In this document: one piece after another, positions 8,892-17,854 of the stretch
How positions within the stretch are numbered: the first letter of the stretch is position 1
How the letters are laid out: every line of letters begins with the position of its first letter
NCBI GenBank assembly: GCA_041493035.1
Contig: JBGPYB010000005.1
Span: 1-61,030 of the forward strand
Source of the DNA: JBGPYB01 sp041493035
GTDB lineage: Bacteria; Acidobacteriota; Vicinamibacteria; Fen-336
Direction: 5' to 3'
DNA length: 61,030 bases
Made by a program: the position numbers and the translations under genes
Notes under the pieces: generated by a model
Databases searched by the model: none
Told to the model about the DNA's origin: nothing
The model's input: only the letters and a program-made list of their open reading frames with translations

Positions 8892-9427
8892 CGATCCCGA
8901 AAGACCATGTCTCCCCGCCCTCCGGCTGCGACGAACAGCGCCACGTAGGAGTCGGTGATGTAGTCGGACGGCCCCAGGCCCAGAGCCCGCGCCGCGGCGT
9001 GGATCGTGGCCAGGGGCCCCTCCACTTCGACGAACGTGCCCACGGGCGTCTCGTCGACGACGATCTCGGCGTCGCGCCAGGCGAAGGACTCGCGATATTT
9101 CTGGTAGCGGAAGGCGGGACGGAAGCCGAGAGCCCCGAGAACGGCCTCGACGGCGTCGGCGTCTCCCACCTCCGACTCGATCTCCTCGCGGCTGCGAACT
9201 CCCTCGACCACGCTTCGGGCGCCTTTGTACGTCAGGACCGCGGCGCCGGGCTCCGTCCGGCGGAGGCGGAGGACGTTCCCCGCTCCGCTGAGCGACCGGC
9301 TGGCGTCGTCGAAGAGGAGGTTGTCCTCGAAGTGGCGCGGCCTTTGGGGCATAGCACCGATGCGCGAAACGGCCTGCCGCGCCGCGTCGGGGCCCGCCAT
9401 GCGGAGCTTGATCTCGGTCTCGGTCAT
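8888..9427 (-). CDS. CYTH-domain protein (CyaB/thiamine triphosphatase-like)
   Basis: The 179-residue protein starts with the ExExK signature (TETEIKLR) of the CYTH fold. These enzymes act on triphosphate groups in a beta-barrel tunnel. Later charged strands match the family: LRLRRTEPGAAVLTYKG, REEIESEV and KYRESFAWRDAEIVVDETP, the last resembling the class IV adenylate cyclase-like branch. Substrate could be inorganic triphosphate, thiamine triphosphate or ATP. Its stop overlaps the murU start by four bases. Confidence 0.85.
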   Translation of the reverse strand: MTETEIKLRMAGPDAARQAVSRIGAMPQRPRHFEDNLLFDDASRSLSGAGNVLRLRRTEPGAAVLTYKGARSVVEGVRSREEIESEVGDADAVEAVLGALGFRPAFRYQKYRESFAWRDAEIVVDETPVGTFVEVEGPLATIHAAARALGLGPSDYITDSYVALFVAAGGRGDMVFRDR

Positions 9428-9458
9428 CGAGCGGCGTCCAGTGGCGCTGGGCGGCGCC

Positions 9459-9956
9459 TCAGGCCACGACGCGGACCTTGATGTCGATCCGATCCTTGGG
9501 GTTGTCGCGGGGGTCCCGAGGCGCGTTCACGATCTTGTCGGCGGCTTCCATCCCGCGGAGCACGCGGCCAAAGGCGGTGTACTGGCGGTCCAGGAAGGCC
9601 GAGTCGGCGACGCAGACGAAGAACTGGCACCCCGCGCTGTCGGGGCTCGACGAGCGCGCCATCGACAGTACGCCGCGCTTGTGGGGCGTTTCGTTGAACT
9701 CGGCCTTGATGGAATAGCCGGGGCCGCCGGTGCCATGGCGCTCACGCGAGGCTTTAACGTCCTTCGTGTTCGGGTCGCCCCCTTGGATCATGAATCCCGG
9801 GATCACGCGGTGGAAGGTCGTGCCGTCGTAGAACCCCTTGCCGGCGAGGTCCAGGAAGTTCTTGACGTGGCCTGGGGCCTTTTCCGGCATGAGCTCGATC
9901 TCGATCTCCCCGAACGTCGTTTCGATGACGACGCGCGGCGCTGCGGCTTCTGTCAC
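9459..9956 (-). CDS. Cyclophilin-type peptidyl-prolyl cis-trans isomerase
   Basis: A 165-residue cyclophilin with no signal peptide, so probably cytoplasmic, that accelerates proline isomerisation during folding. The family core is clear: FHRVIPGFMIQGGDP with the catalytic arginine, then KRGVLSMARSSSPDSAGCQFF and a YTAFGRVLRGME segment. The GTG start has a strong AAGGAGG ribosome-binding site. It is 31 bases upstream of the CYTH gene and 78 bases downstream of the TPR-like gene. Confidence 0.93.
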   Translation of the reverse strand: MTEAAAPRVVIETTFGEIEIELMPEKAPGHVKNFLDLAGKGFYDGTTFHRVIPGFMIQGGDPNTKDVKASRERHGTGGPGYSIKAEFNETPHKRGVLSMARSSSPDSAGCQFFVCVADSAFLDRQYTAFGRVLRGMEAADKIVNAPRDPRDNPKDRIDIKVRVVA

Positions 9957-10034
9957 GGTTCCTCCTTGGTGAAGACGAAGACGAGTACGACGCCCGACTC
10001 TAACCGACCGTCGTTCGGAAAGCGACCACCGATC

Positions 10035-11372
10035 TCAGGGCTTTCGCGGCGGCGAGCCGACTCCTTCGAGGGCTCGGTCCAGCTCCTCTTGCAAGCGACT
10101 GTCCCCGGTGTGCAGGAGGAGAAGGCGCGCTTCCTCGCGACGAGCGAGGCGGGCCAGGCAGAGCGCGCGATCGAAGCGCGCCTCGGGTGGAAGCAACCAA
10201 CCGTCTCCTTGCGCCTCGAGTGTTCCGAACAGACGAAGCGCTTCGGCGGGTTTGCCTCCGCCGAAAGCGTCGACCGCAGCCACGAAGTCGGGCGGCGGCG
10301 GGTCGTCTTCACCCGGAGCGAGCCCGTTTTCGAGCAATGTCGGCCGAGGGGCCTTGGGCCGTCGCTCCACCGGACGATGATTCCACGCGCTGCGGGGGAC
10401 CGTCTCCTGAACGTCGGCCTTGGTCAGCGCTTCGACGGCCGTGGGAAGCGTCAGGTTGAAGGGAGGACGCACCCCGACTCCCGAGAAGCCGCGGCGGTTG
10501 ATGAGGACGGCGGCGGGGGGTTCCACTCGGAGCGACGCGAGGACGCCGGGGCCGCCGGCGAAGGGCCAGGTGTAGCGATAGAGGCTGACCACTCCTCGCA
10601 GCGCCTGGTCCTGGTCGGCGGAAGGGGGAACGAGGACCACCTGGACCGACGCTGGCAGCAGGCGCTTGAGAGCCTCGAGATCGGCCGAGCACGTGCGACA
10701 TTTCGGCTCCGCGGCGTAGAGCAGCGTGGGGATGTCGGTGTCGAAACGGAGCATGGCGCCACTCGAAAGGCGGGTTCGCTCGGGAAGAACGAACGGGCCG
10801 TCCCGATGCTGGACCTTGGGCTCGGTCCGCAGTGCCAGGATCCGGACGTGATCGATCTCGGCCTGCAGGCTCGGCAGACCCGCGGCGTCCGCGGCGTCCC
10901 CTGCCACGGCCATCTTCTCGGCATCGAGGCCCTGAACACCTCCGGCCAGGACGATGTCGAGGGCCTCCCGTCCGCGGCCCAGCACGATGAGTGACCGCGC
11001 CAGGCGCACCGCAGCCCCCCCGGCGGGATCGAGGTCGAAGGCGCGGCGAAGGTAGCGCGCCGCGGCGTCGTGGCGGCCGGCAGACGCCAGTGAGACCCCG
11101 ACGGCTTCGTAGAGGCGGGAGCGGTGGCGCCGGTACTCTCCCCGCGCCGCCACGAACGCGTCCTCCACCACCTCCCCCTTCCGCCCCGCCCGAACGTAGG
11201 CGGTGGGCTCGAAGTCGGCGGTGACCGTGAGCGCCTTCCGCGCTTCGATCAGGCTCTGATCCGGATGAGCCGCGGCGCCGGCGATCGCCTTGGCCGCCAA
11301 CGTCTCCGCCTGATCGATGGGCGAAGGCCCGGCGGCCAGGAGCAGGATCGCGGCCACAACCCGACTCACCAC
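10035..11372 (-). CDS. Exported TPR/thioredoxin-like hypothetical protein
   Basis: A 445-residue protein with an N-terminal hydrophobic signal-like segment (VSRVVAAILLLAAGPSP). Tetratricopeptide-like helices are at about 75-150 (RYLRRAFDLDPAGGAAVRLA) and again near the C terminus (RFDRALCLARLARREEARLL). The middle resembles a thioredoxin-like fold, with a CRTC pair (AAEPKCRTCSADLEALKRLL) where a redox motif would lie and a later strand ending INRRGFSGVG. It may be periplasmic. Function is unknown. It sits 10 bases after the aminotransferase in the operon. Confidence 0.65.
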   Translation of the reverse strand: MVSRVVAAILLLAAGPSPIDQAETLAAKAIAGAAAHPDQSLIEARKALTVTADFEPTAYVRAGRKGEVVEDAFVAARGEYRRHRSRLYEAVGVSLASAGRHDAAARYLRRAFDLDPAGGAAVRLARSLIVLGRGREALDIVLAGGVQGLDAEKMAVAGDAADAAGLPSLQAEIDHVRILALRTEPKVQHRDGPFVLPERTRLSSGAMLRFDTDIPTLLYAAEPKCRTCSADLEALKRLLPASVQVVLVPPSADQDQALRGVVSLYRYTWPFAGGPGVLASLRVEPPAAVLINRRGFSGVGVRPPFNLTLPTAVEALTKADVQETVPRSAWNHRPVERRPKAPRPTLLENGLAPGEDDPPPPDFVAAVDAFGGGKPAEALRLFGTLEAQGDGWLLPPEARFDRALCLARLARREEARLLLLHTGDSRLQEELDRALEGVGSPPRKP

Positions 11373-11382
11373 GCGTCCTCCT

Positions 11383-12552
11383 TCAACTCGTTCGGGGATG
11401 CAGCCGGGAGAAGCGCCTCTCGGCCTCGTCCAGCGTCGCGTCCTTCTTGCAGAACGCGAAGCGAACCTGGCGGCTGCCGTCGGTGGCGTCCCTGTAGAAC
11501 GACGAACCCGGCACCGCCGCGACTCCGACGTCCTGGACCAGGTGCCGAACGAAGGCCACGTCGTCGTCCCAGCCGAGGCCGTCGATTTCCGTCATGACGT
11601 AGTACGCCCCGGCAGGCCGATGAACCCGAAAGCCGGTGCCCTCCAGTATTCCCACGAGGCGATCGCGCCTCCGCGCGTAGCCGGCGGCGAGATCGGCGTA
11701 GTACGTGGCCGGCAGAGCCAGCGCGACGGCGCCCGCCTCCTGGAGCGGAGCCGCGGCGCCGACCGTGAGGAAGTCGTGGATCTTGCGAATCGCGTTCGTG
11801 AGGACGGGCGGAGCGATCGTCCAGCCCACGCGCCATCCCGTGACGCTGTAGGTCTTGCTCATGCCGTTGATGGTGATCGTCCTCTCGGCCATCCCGGGGA
11901 GAGAGGCCATGGGCACGTGACGCGCGCCGTCGTACAGGATGTGCTCGTAGATCTCGTCGGTGAGCGCCACGGCATCGTGGCGTCGGCAGAGGGCGGCGAT
12001 CGTTTCCAGCTCCTCGGCGCTGAAGACCTTTCCCGTCGGGTTGTTCGGCGTGTTCACGATGATAGCGCGGGTCCGCGACGTGAAGGCGCGCGCCAACTCG
12101 TCGGGATCGAAGGACCAGTTCGGTGGCCGCAGGCGAACGAAGCGCGGCACCGCTCCCGAAAGGACGGCGTCGGGACCGTAGTTCTCGTAGAAGGGCTCGA
12201 AGACCACGACCTCGTCTCCCGGATCGACCAGGGCCAGAAGTGCCGCCACCATGGCCTCGGTGGATCCGCAGGTAACGGTCACCTCCCGCTCCGGGTCCAC
12301 AGAGACGCCGTAGAGATCGGTGAACTTTCGCGCGATCGCCTCGCGGAGCGGTCGCGCTCCCCAGGTGATGGCGTACTGGTTCACGTCATTCGCGACCGCG
12401 GCGCGCGCTGCTTCCTTGATTGGGGCGGGGGCTGGAAAGTCCGGGAAACCCTGGGACAGGTTGACCGCTCCGTGAAGGTCCGCGAGGCGTGTCATCTCCC
12501 GGATCACCGACTCGGTGAATTGCGACGCCTTCGCCGACGGCCGGACGCTCAC
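11383..12552 (-). CDS. Class I/II PLP-dependent aminotransferase
   Basis: A 389-residue fold-type I aminotransferase close to the aspartate/methionine/kynurenine aminotransferase subgroup (NLSQGFPDFPAP near the N terminus). The PLP lysine is in NGMSKTYSVTGWRVGW. NTPNNPTGKVF and the DEIYEHILYDG aspartate are in place, and the C terminus has the substrate-arginine strand (QVRFAFCKKD). Length is normal. Its start overlaps the GerMN gene stop by four bases. The exact amino-acid substrate is not determinable. Confidence 0.9.
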   Translation of the reverse strand: MSVRPSAKASQFTESVIREMTRLADLHGAVNLSQGFPDFPAPAPIKEAARAAVANDVNQYAITWGARPLREAIARKFTDLYGVSVDPEREVTVTCGSTEAMVAALLALVDPGDEVVVFEPFYENYGPDAVLSGAVPRFVRLRPPNWSFDPDELARAFTSRTRAIIVNTPNNPTGKVFSAEELETIAALCRRHDAVALTDEIYEHILYDGARHVPMASLPGMAERTITINGMSKTYSVTGWRVGWTIAPPVLTNAIRKIHDFLTVGAAAPLQEAGAVALALPATYYADLAAGYARRRDRLVGILEGTGFRVHRPAGAYYVMTEIDGLGWDDDVAFVRHLVQDVGVAAVPGSSFYRDATDGSRQVRFAFCKKDATLDEAERRFSRLHPRTS

Positions 12553-13238
12553 GAGGTCGGCACCGCGGGCTTGGCCGGCTCCTTCTGCGGCGCCTTCGGA
12601 TCCTCGGGTGCGGGACTCTCGCTCGCTCCCACGGTGGCCGCGGCCAGCAGCGTCATGTCGGGGGGCAGGGGCCGAGACAGGTCCACGTGGCCCGCCAGGG
12701 TCGCGGCGGTCTGGTTGTCCACAAGGATCTGCACCCGGGCGATCGAGGGGAAGCTGGCGGTGATCGAATCGACGACGGAGTAGACGGTTCTCAATTCAGC
12801 GTCGCTTCCACCAGCGAGACCGTCTCGAGCCTCCTTGGACAGATCCACGTACGCCACGCCCTGCGCAGTGACGAAGACCTCCAACACTGTGGTGGAGGCC
12901 GGGAGAGTCGCCACGAGGCCGATCTCAGAGCCTTTGGCCAACTCCTCGACGAGGGTACGGATCTGCCCCGCCAAGTCGCTCGAGAAGGGAACCGCGCGCT
13001 CCTCCAGAACCAGGCCGCGGGCATCGGGGGCGTCGAAGAAGAGCTTCACGTTGATGGTGCGTTGGGCTTCGGGAGACGGCGACGCGGCCGGCGCGGGATG
13101 GAGCGCTCCCGGCTCCTCGGGAGTCGCGGCCAGCGGCTGACGGAAGAAGCGAGACCACCGCGGAGCGGTCAACGGGACGCCAGCCAAAAGGCCGACCAGT
13201 CCCACGGCGCTCAGCACGTCGGCCGTCCGTGACGTCAC
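12549..13238 (-). CDS. GerMN-domain (sporulation/spore germination-like) protein
   Basis: A 229-residue protein with an N-terminal membrane segment (about 8-25) and a proline/alanine-rich linker. A GerMN domain follows at about 60-195: INVKLFFDAPDARGLVLEER, TTVLEVFVTAQGVAYVDLSK, ELRTVYSVVDSITASFPSI. GerMN domains occur beyond spore formers, often with peptidoglycan amidases. Here the gene overlaps the amidase by four bases, so it probably works in the envelope with it. The C-terminal tail is P/A/K-rich and probably disordered. Confidence 0.85.
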   Translation of the reverse strand: MTSRTADVLSAVGLVGLLAGVPLTAPRWSRFFRQPLAATPEEPGALHPAPAASPSPEAQRTINVKLFFDAPDARGLVLEERAVPFSSDLAGQIRTLVEELAKGSEIGLVATLPASTTVLEVFVTAQGVAYVDLSKEARDGLAGGSDAELRTVYSVVDSITASFPSIARVQILVDNQTAATLAGHVDLSRPLPPDMTLLAAATVGASESPAPEDPKAPQKEPAKPAVPTS

Positions 13239-14797
13239 GGGGTTGCGCCTCGCGAAGGCGTCACCGTGCTCTCGGTCCGGCGCGTCTCTTCCCCCTCGTA
13301 TCGCGAGATCCCCTTCAGGATCGCCGCCGCCACCTTGGACTGAAAGGCGTCGGCGGCCAGAAGCTTCTCTTCCTCGGGGTTGCTGATGAAGGCGATCTCC
13401 ACGAGCGCCGCGGGCATCGCGGCGCCCACCAGGACGCGGAAGGGGGCCTGCTTCATCCCGCGGGCCGGGCCGCCCGTGACCGTCGCCAGTTCCTCCTGGA
13501 TACGGGCGGCGAGGGACGACGACTCCTCGAGGTGCTCCGCTTGCGCCATGTCCCAGAGGATGAGTGCCAAGTCTGCGCCGCCCGCGGTAGGCGCGGCACC
13601 CGTCGCGGGCGTCGAGGCTCCCTCGGTCATGGCGACACGTCGGCTCTCGTCGTCGGAGGCCTGGTACGAGAGAAAGTAGACCTCGCTGCCGTTCGCCCCG
13701 CGACTCCGGCTGGCGTTCGCGTGGATCGAGAGAAAAAGGTCCGCCTTGTAGTTGTTGGCGATGGCGGCACGCTCGTCGAGGGGAACGTCCTCGTCCTTGT
13801 CCCGCGTGAGGAAGACCTGATAGCCGAGGCTGTTGACGATCAACGCGCGGAGCTTCCGGGCGACCTGGAGCGCGACGTCCTTCTCCAGCGTCCCGGTGGG
13901 ACCCTTGGCGCCGAAGTCGTCGCCTCCGTGCCCAGGGTCGATGACGACCGTGCGCTGTCGCGGCTCCGGCGGCGAGGGCGGCCGAACGGCGGACGTGCTC
14001 GAAGGGGCGGGCGCCGGCGTGGGTGCCAGGCGAGCCGACGCCGGGACCGCTTGAAACTCCAGGACCAGGCGCGGCGGCCCCTCCTGCTCATAGGCCTTCA
14101 GTTGCTGGAAGCGACGCCCGAGAGTGACGCTCAGCACGTTGTCTCGCCCACCCAGATACTGGATCCAGTCCACGATACCGCCCGTGAGACGCTCCTGCTG
14201 GAACGCGACCTCCACGACGTCGCGCGGAATCGAGACGAGGACCTTTCCTTCCTGCTGGACGACGTGAAACGGGATCTTCTCGCTCGCGTCGAGAACGACT
14301 CGCACGAGATCGCCGGAGACAAAGCTGTTGACCCCGACGCGGGGCACCGGCACGCTGCCGATGAGCAGCGTGCGGGACGCGGCGCGCCACTCGGCGCGCT
14401 TCGCCAGGAGCGGACCGAGAAGGCGAGGGATGCCGTCGATCGGCAGCAGCCACTGCCCTCCCTCGAGGAGCGCCGGTGATGAGAGAAGTCGCAGCTCGCC
14501 ACCGACCGAGGCGAGGCTCTTCTTGTGGTACAGGCTCGCTTCCCGCCCCTGGAAGGTGAGCGTGACCGCGCCCGCCGTCGCGTCGTTGTGGACCGCGATC
14601 CCTAGGCCCGCGATCACCAGCTCGAGAGGGACAAGCTCGATCTCGCCCCTCACGACGGGCGCGATCTCACGTCGCTGCCCTTCGAGCAGAAGCACGACCG
14701 GCTCGGCCGAGGCGGCGTGGAGAGAGGGGGTGACGGTCAGGACGGCCAACAGAAGGAAACGGATCCGGATGGAGGCTTCTCCCCTCGTAGGCGTCAC
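13235..14797 (-). CDS. N-acetylmuramoyl-L-alanine amidase (AMIN + Amidase_3)
   Basis: A 520-residue exported zinc amidase that cuts the bond between MurNAc and the stem peptide. A signal peptide (LLLAVLTVTPSLHAASA) is followed by AMIN-like envelope-targeting sequence (about 40-265) and a proline-rich linker. The Amidase_3 domain (about 285-505) has VVIDPGHGGDDFGAKG (zinc His), a catalytic-region Glu in GTLEKDVAL, FLSIHANAS (zinc His) and VEIAFISNPEE (catalytic Glu). It starts with GTG and heads the long operon that ends with MurNAc salvage genes. Confidence 0.93.
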   Translation of the reverse strand: MTPTRGEASIRIRFLLLAVLTVTPSLHAASAEPVVLLLEGQRREIAPVVRGEIELVPLELVIAGLGIAVHNDATAGAVTLTFQGREASLYHKKSLASVGGELRLLSSPALLEGGQWLLPIDGIPRLLGPLLAKRAEWRAASRTLLIGSVPVPRVGVNSFVSGDLVRVVLDASEKIPFHVVQQEGKVLVSIPRDVVEVAFQQERLTGGIVDWIQYLGGRDNVLSVTLGRRFQQLKAYEQEGPPRLVLEFQAVPASARLAPTPAPAPSSTSAVRPPSPPEPRQRTVVIDPGHGGDDFGAKGPTGTLEKDVALQVARKLRALIVNSLGYQVFLTRDKDEDVPLDERAAIANNYKADLFLSIHANASRSRGANGSEVYFLSYQASDDESRRVAMTEGASTPATGAAPTAGGADLALILWDMAQAEHLEESSSLAARIQEELATVTGGPARGMKQAPFRVLVGAAMPAALVEIAFISNPEEEKLLAADAFQSKVAAAILKGISRYEGEETRRTESTVTPSRGATP

Positions 14798-14855
14798 ACC
14801 GTCAACATCTTAGCATGTTCAACCCGAGGGCCTGCCGAACGGTCTAACCCTCATC

Positions 14856-16553
14856 ATGAAGGTCGCGACGCTCCCAAGGGCCGCTTGCCTGCTTCTGTCT
14901 GCGCTCGGGGTACCCCCTCTGGAATCAGCAGTCATCGAGCCCCCCGCCCAGGATGCCGCAATCGTCCATGCACTGAACCGGCTCGGCTACGGACCGCGTC
15001 CAGGAGACGTTGCGCGGGTGCGGGACGTGGGCCTCGACAAATGGGTCGACTCCCAACTCCATCCCGACCGGCTGTCGGACAAGGACGTGGAGGCTCGGAT
15101 CGCCACCCTGAGGACGGCCGGGCTCTCCTCTGCTGACTTGATCAAGCACTACCAACTCCCTCCCGCCGCCCGGAAGGAGTTCGCCGAGCGCAAGGCAGCG
15201 ATCGGTGAAGGCGCCACCGAGGAAGCCGTGCGCCAAATCCGTCGCGACGTGGCTCAGAAGTACGGCGGCGACATGGAGGGAGGCGCCCGGCAAGTGGTCG
15301 ACGAGCTTCAGCAGGCCAAGGTGGTACGCGCGATCTACAGTGAGCGCCAGCTTGGCGAGGTGATGGTCGACTTCTGGATGAACCACTTCAACGTCTACGC
15401 CGACAAAGGACAGGACAAGTTTCTCCTCGGCGAGTTCGAGCGCCGCACGATCCGCCCGCACGCCTGGGGGAAATTCGAGGACCTTCTGCGAGCGACGGCG
15501 GAAAGCCCCGCAATGCTCTTCTACCTCGACAACTGGCTCTCCTCGGACCCCAACGCACCAGCGCCGGGAAGCAGGCTCGAGCGATCGCGCCGCTTCGGGC
15601 AGGCCGCGCATGGAGCCGCTGGTCCGCCCACGTCCATGACGAAGCCGGGCCAGGACAAAAGGCGCGGCCTCAACGAGAACTACGCCCGCGAGATCATGGA
15701 GCTTCACACCCTGGGCGTCGACGGCGGGTACACCCAGACCGACGTCACCGAGATCGCTCGCTGTTTCACAGGCTGGACGATCAATGGCCTGGGCCGTGGC
15801 GCCCAAGGCCGACGTGACGATCCGGATCCGGAGTTCGCCTTCGTGGCGCGCCTTCACGACAAGCGAGACAAGACGGTGCTCGGCCAAAGGATCCGCGGCG
15901 GCGGAAAGGAAGAGGGAGACGAGGTGATCCACATCCTCGCGACCCAACCCGCGACCGCGCGCCTCATCTCACTCAAGCTCGCCCGCCGCTTCGTCTCGGA
16001 CGCTCCACCGGCGACGCTGGTCGACCGGGCGGCCGAGACCTTCCGCAGGACAGACGGCGACATCCGGGCCGTTCTCACGACGATCGTGACGTCCCCTGAG
16101 TTCCAGGCCCCGGAGGCCAGGTCGGCGAAGGTCAAGACACCTCTCGAGTTCGTGGTCAGCTCTGTCCGGGCGGTCGGAGCCGATGTCTCGAGCGCCTCCG
16201 ACCTCGCCCGACGGATCGCCTCGATGGGGATGCCGCTCTATCGACAACAGCCGCCCACGGGGTACAAGGACACGGCCGAGGCTTGGATCTCCACAGGCAG
16301 CCTCCTCGCCCGCCTCAACTTCGCCCTCGACCTTTCAGCCGGGAAGGTGAGTGGAGCTGCCGTGCCAGCCCAAGGGGTCGCGGCCGCTGCGCGAGACTCG
16401 CGAGCCCTCGCCGACGCGCTGGCGCTGCGCCTCGTCCCCTCGGGCCTGTCGCAACAGACCCGTCAGACGATCGACGCCGAGGCCGCCACCGGGCTGAACC
16501 CAGCCCGCATAGCCGGCCTGATTCTCGGCTCCCCGGAATTCCAGAGGAAATAG
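14856..16553 (+). CDS. DUF1800 family exported protein
   Basis: A 565-residue DUF1800 protein, recognised by HALNRLGYGPRPGD near the start of the domain, NENYAREIMELHTLGVDGG and TEIARCFTGWTING. The N terminus (CLLLSALGVPPLESA) looks like a signal peptide. The function of the family is not established; members are exported and almost always encoded next to a DUF1501 gene, as here with two bases between them. The middle contains a D/R-rich loop (RRDDPDPEF) typical of the group. Confidence 0.88.
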   Translation: MKVATLPRAACLLLSALGVPPLESAVIEPPAQDAAIVHALNRLGYGPRPGDVARVRDVGLDKWVDSQLHPDRLSDKDVEARIATLRTAGLSSADLIKHYQLPPAARKEFAERKAAIGEGATEEAVRQIRRDVAQKYGGDMEGGARQVVDELQQAKVVRAIYSERQLGEVMVDFWMNHFNVYADKGQDKFLLGEFERRTIRPHAWGKFEDLLRATAESPAMLFYLDNWLSSDPNAPAPGSRLERSRRFGQAAHGAAGPPTSMTKPGQDKRRGLNENYAREIMELHTLGVDGGYTQTDVTEIARCFTGWTINGLGRGAQGRRDDPDPEFAFVARLHDKRDKTVLGQRIRGGGKEEGDEVIHILATQPATARLISLKLARRFVSDAPPATLVDRAAETFRRTDGDIRAVLTTIVTSPEFQAPEARSAKVKTPLEFVVSSVRAVGADVSSASDLARRIASMGMPLYRQQPPTGYKDTAEAWISTGSLLARLNFALDLSAGKVSGAAVPAQGVAAAARDSRALADALALRLVPSGLSQQTRQTIDAEAATGLNPARIAGLILGSPEFQRK

Positions 16554-16555
16554 CC

Positions 16556-17812
16556 ATGCCCACGACGAGCCGCCGCGTCTTCCTGAAGTCCTCCGGTCTC
16601 GCACTCGTCTCGTTCGGTGCTGTGCCGGCCGTCTTCGCGCGCGCCGCTCTGGCAGCCGATGGCGCCAGACGGCGCAAGACCGTCGTGGTCGTATTCCAGC
16701 GGGGCGCCTGCGACGGCCTGAACGTCGTCGTCCCTTACGGCGAGGCGAGCTATCGGGCCCTGCGCCCCACCATCGCCCTCCCGTCCCCCAAGGGCGGTGG
16801 ACGGGATGCCGCCCTCGACCTCGATGGCTTCTTCGGATTGCATCCGGCCCTCGAGCCCGTTCTCCCGTTCTGGCGCGACGGTAGCCTCGCCGCGGTCCAC
16901 GCTGTGGGAAGCCCTGATGCCACCCGGTCTCACTTCGACGCCCAGGACTTCATGGAAAGCGGCACACCGGGGCGGAAGGCCACGGAGGACGGGTGGATGA
17001 ACCGCTGTCTTCAGGCCAACCCTGATGGGCAGGCCACTCCTTTCCGCGCGGTCGCGATGACTCCCAACCTTCCCCGCTCGCTGGCCGGCCGCGCCCCGGC
17101 AGTGGCCTTGCCCAGCATCCGCGGCTTCGATCTGCGTGCTTCGGCGGGCGCCGCCGTGGCCCGCGGGTTCGAGGACATGTACGCCGGCGCCGTCCAGGAC
17201 ACGCTGCACGGAACGGGGCAGGAGACCTTCGATGCGGTTCAGTTCCTGAAGAAGACCGACCCCTCTCGGTACATCCCCGCGCCCGGTGCCCTGTACCCGC
17301 GCGGCGGCTACGGCGAGAGCCTCAGACAGGTCGCGCAGCTCCTGAGGGCCGACGTCGGCCTCGAGCTGGCTTTCACGGAAATCGGCGGTTGGGACCACCA
17401 CGCGGCAGAGGGTGCGGTGCAGGGACAGCTCGCCGGCCGGCTGCGCGAGCTGGGAGCGGCCCTCGCGGCCTTCCACAAGGACCTGGGAAGCCGCATGGAG
17501 GATGTGGTCGTCGTGACCCTGACCGAATTCGGCCGAACGGTCCGCGAGAACGGGAATCGTGGCACCGACCACGGCCACGCGAGCGTGTCATTCGTCCTGG
17601 GCGGTCCGGTGAGCGGTGGGAAGGTCCACGGCCGGTGGCCGGGACTACGCAGCGAACAGCTCTACGAGGGACGGGACCTGGCCGTAACCACGGACTTCCG
17701 CGACCTTCTGGGAGAAGTGGTGGCGCGCCACCTCGGTGTCCGGGATCTGGCCGCGGTCTTCCCCGGCTACGAGCCGCGCCCGGAGCGTTTCCCCGGCGTC
17801 CTGCGCTCCTGA
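16556..17812 (+). CDS. DUF1501 family protein with Tat signal
   Basis: A 418-residue DUF1501 protein, a sulfatase/alkaline-phosphatase-like superfamily member of unknown substrate. It begins with a twin-arginine signal (SRRVFLKSSGLALVSFG), so it is exported folded. Family motifs include VFQRGACDGLNVVVPYGE, SHFDAQDFMESG, FTEIGGWDHH and TLTEFGRTVRENGNRGTDHG, the last two probably binding metal. Start chosen at the ATG two bases after the DUF1800 stop. A longer open frame upstream lies inside that gene. Confidence 0.88.
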   Translation: MPTTSRRVFLKSSGLALVSFGAVPAVFARAALAADGARRRKTVVVVFQRGACDGLNVVVPYGEASYRALRPTIALPSPKGGGRDAALDLDGFFGLHPALEPVLPFWRDGSLAAVHAVGSPDATRSHFDAQDFMESGTPGRKATEDGWMNRCLQANPDGQATPFRAVAMTPNLPRSLAGRAPAVALPSIRGFDLRASAGAAVARGFEDMYAGAVQDTLHGTGQETFDAVQFLKKTDPSRYIPAPGALYPRGGYGESLRQVAQLLRADVGLELAFTEIGGWDHHAAEGAVQGQLAGRLRELGAALAAFHKDLGSRMEDVVVVTLTEFGRTVRENGNRGTDHGHASVSFVLGGPVSGGKVHGRWPGLRSEQLYEGRDLAVTTDFRDLLGEVVARHLGVRDLAAVFPGYEPRPERFPGVLRS

Positions 17813-17854
17813 AAGCGCTTGCAGAAGCGGCGCCCCACGCGTATAAGGTGAAGC

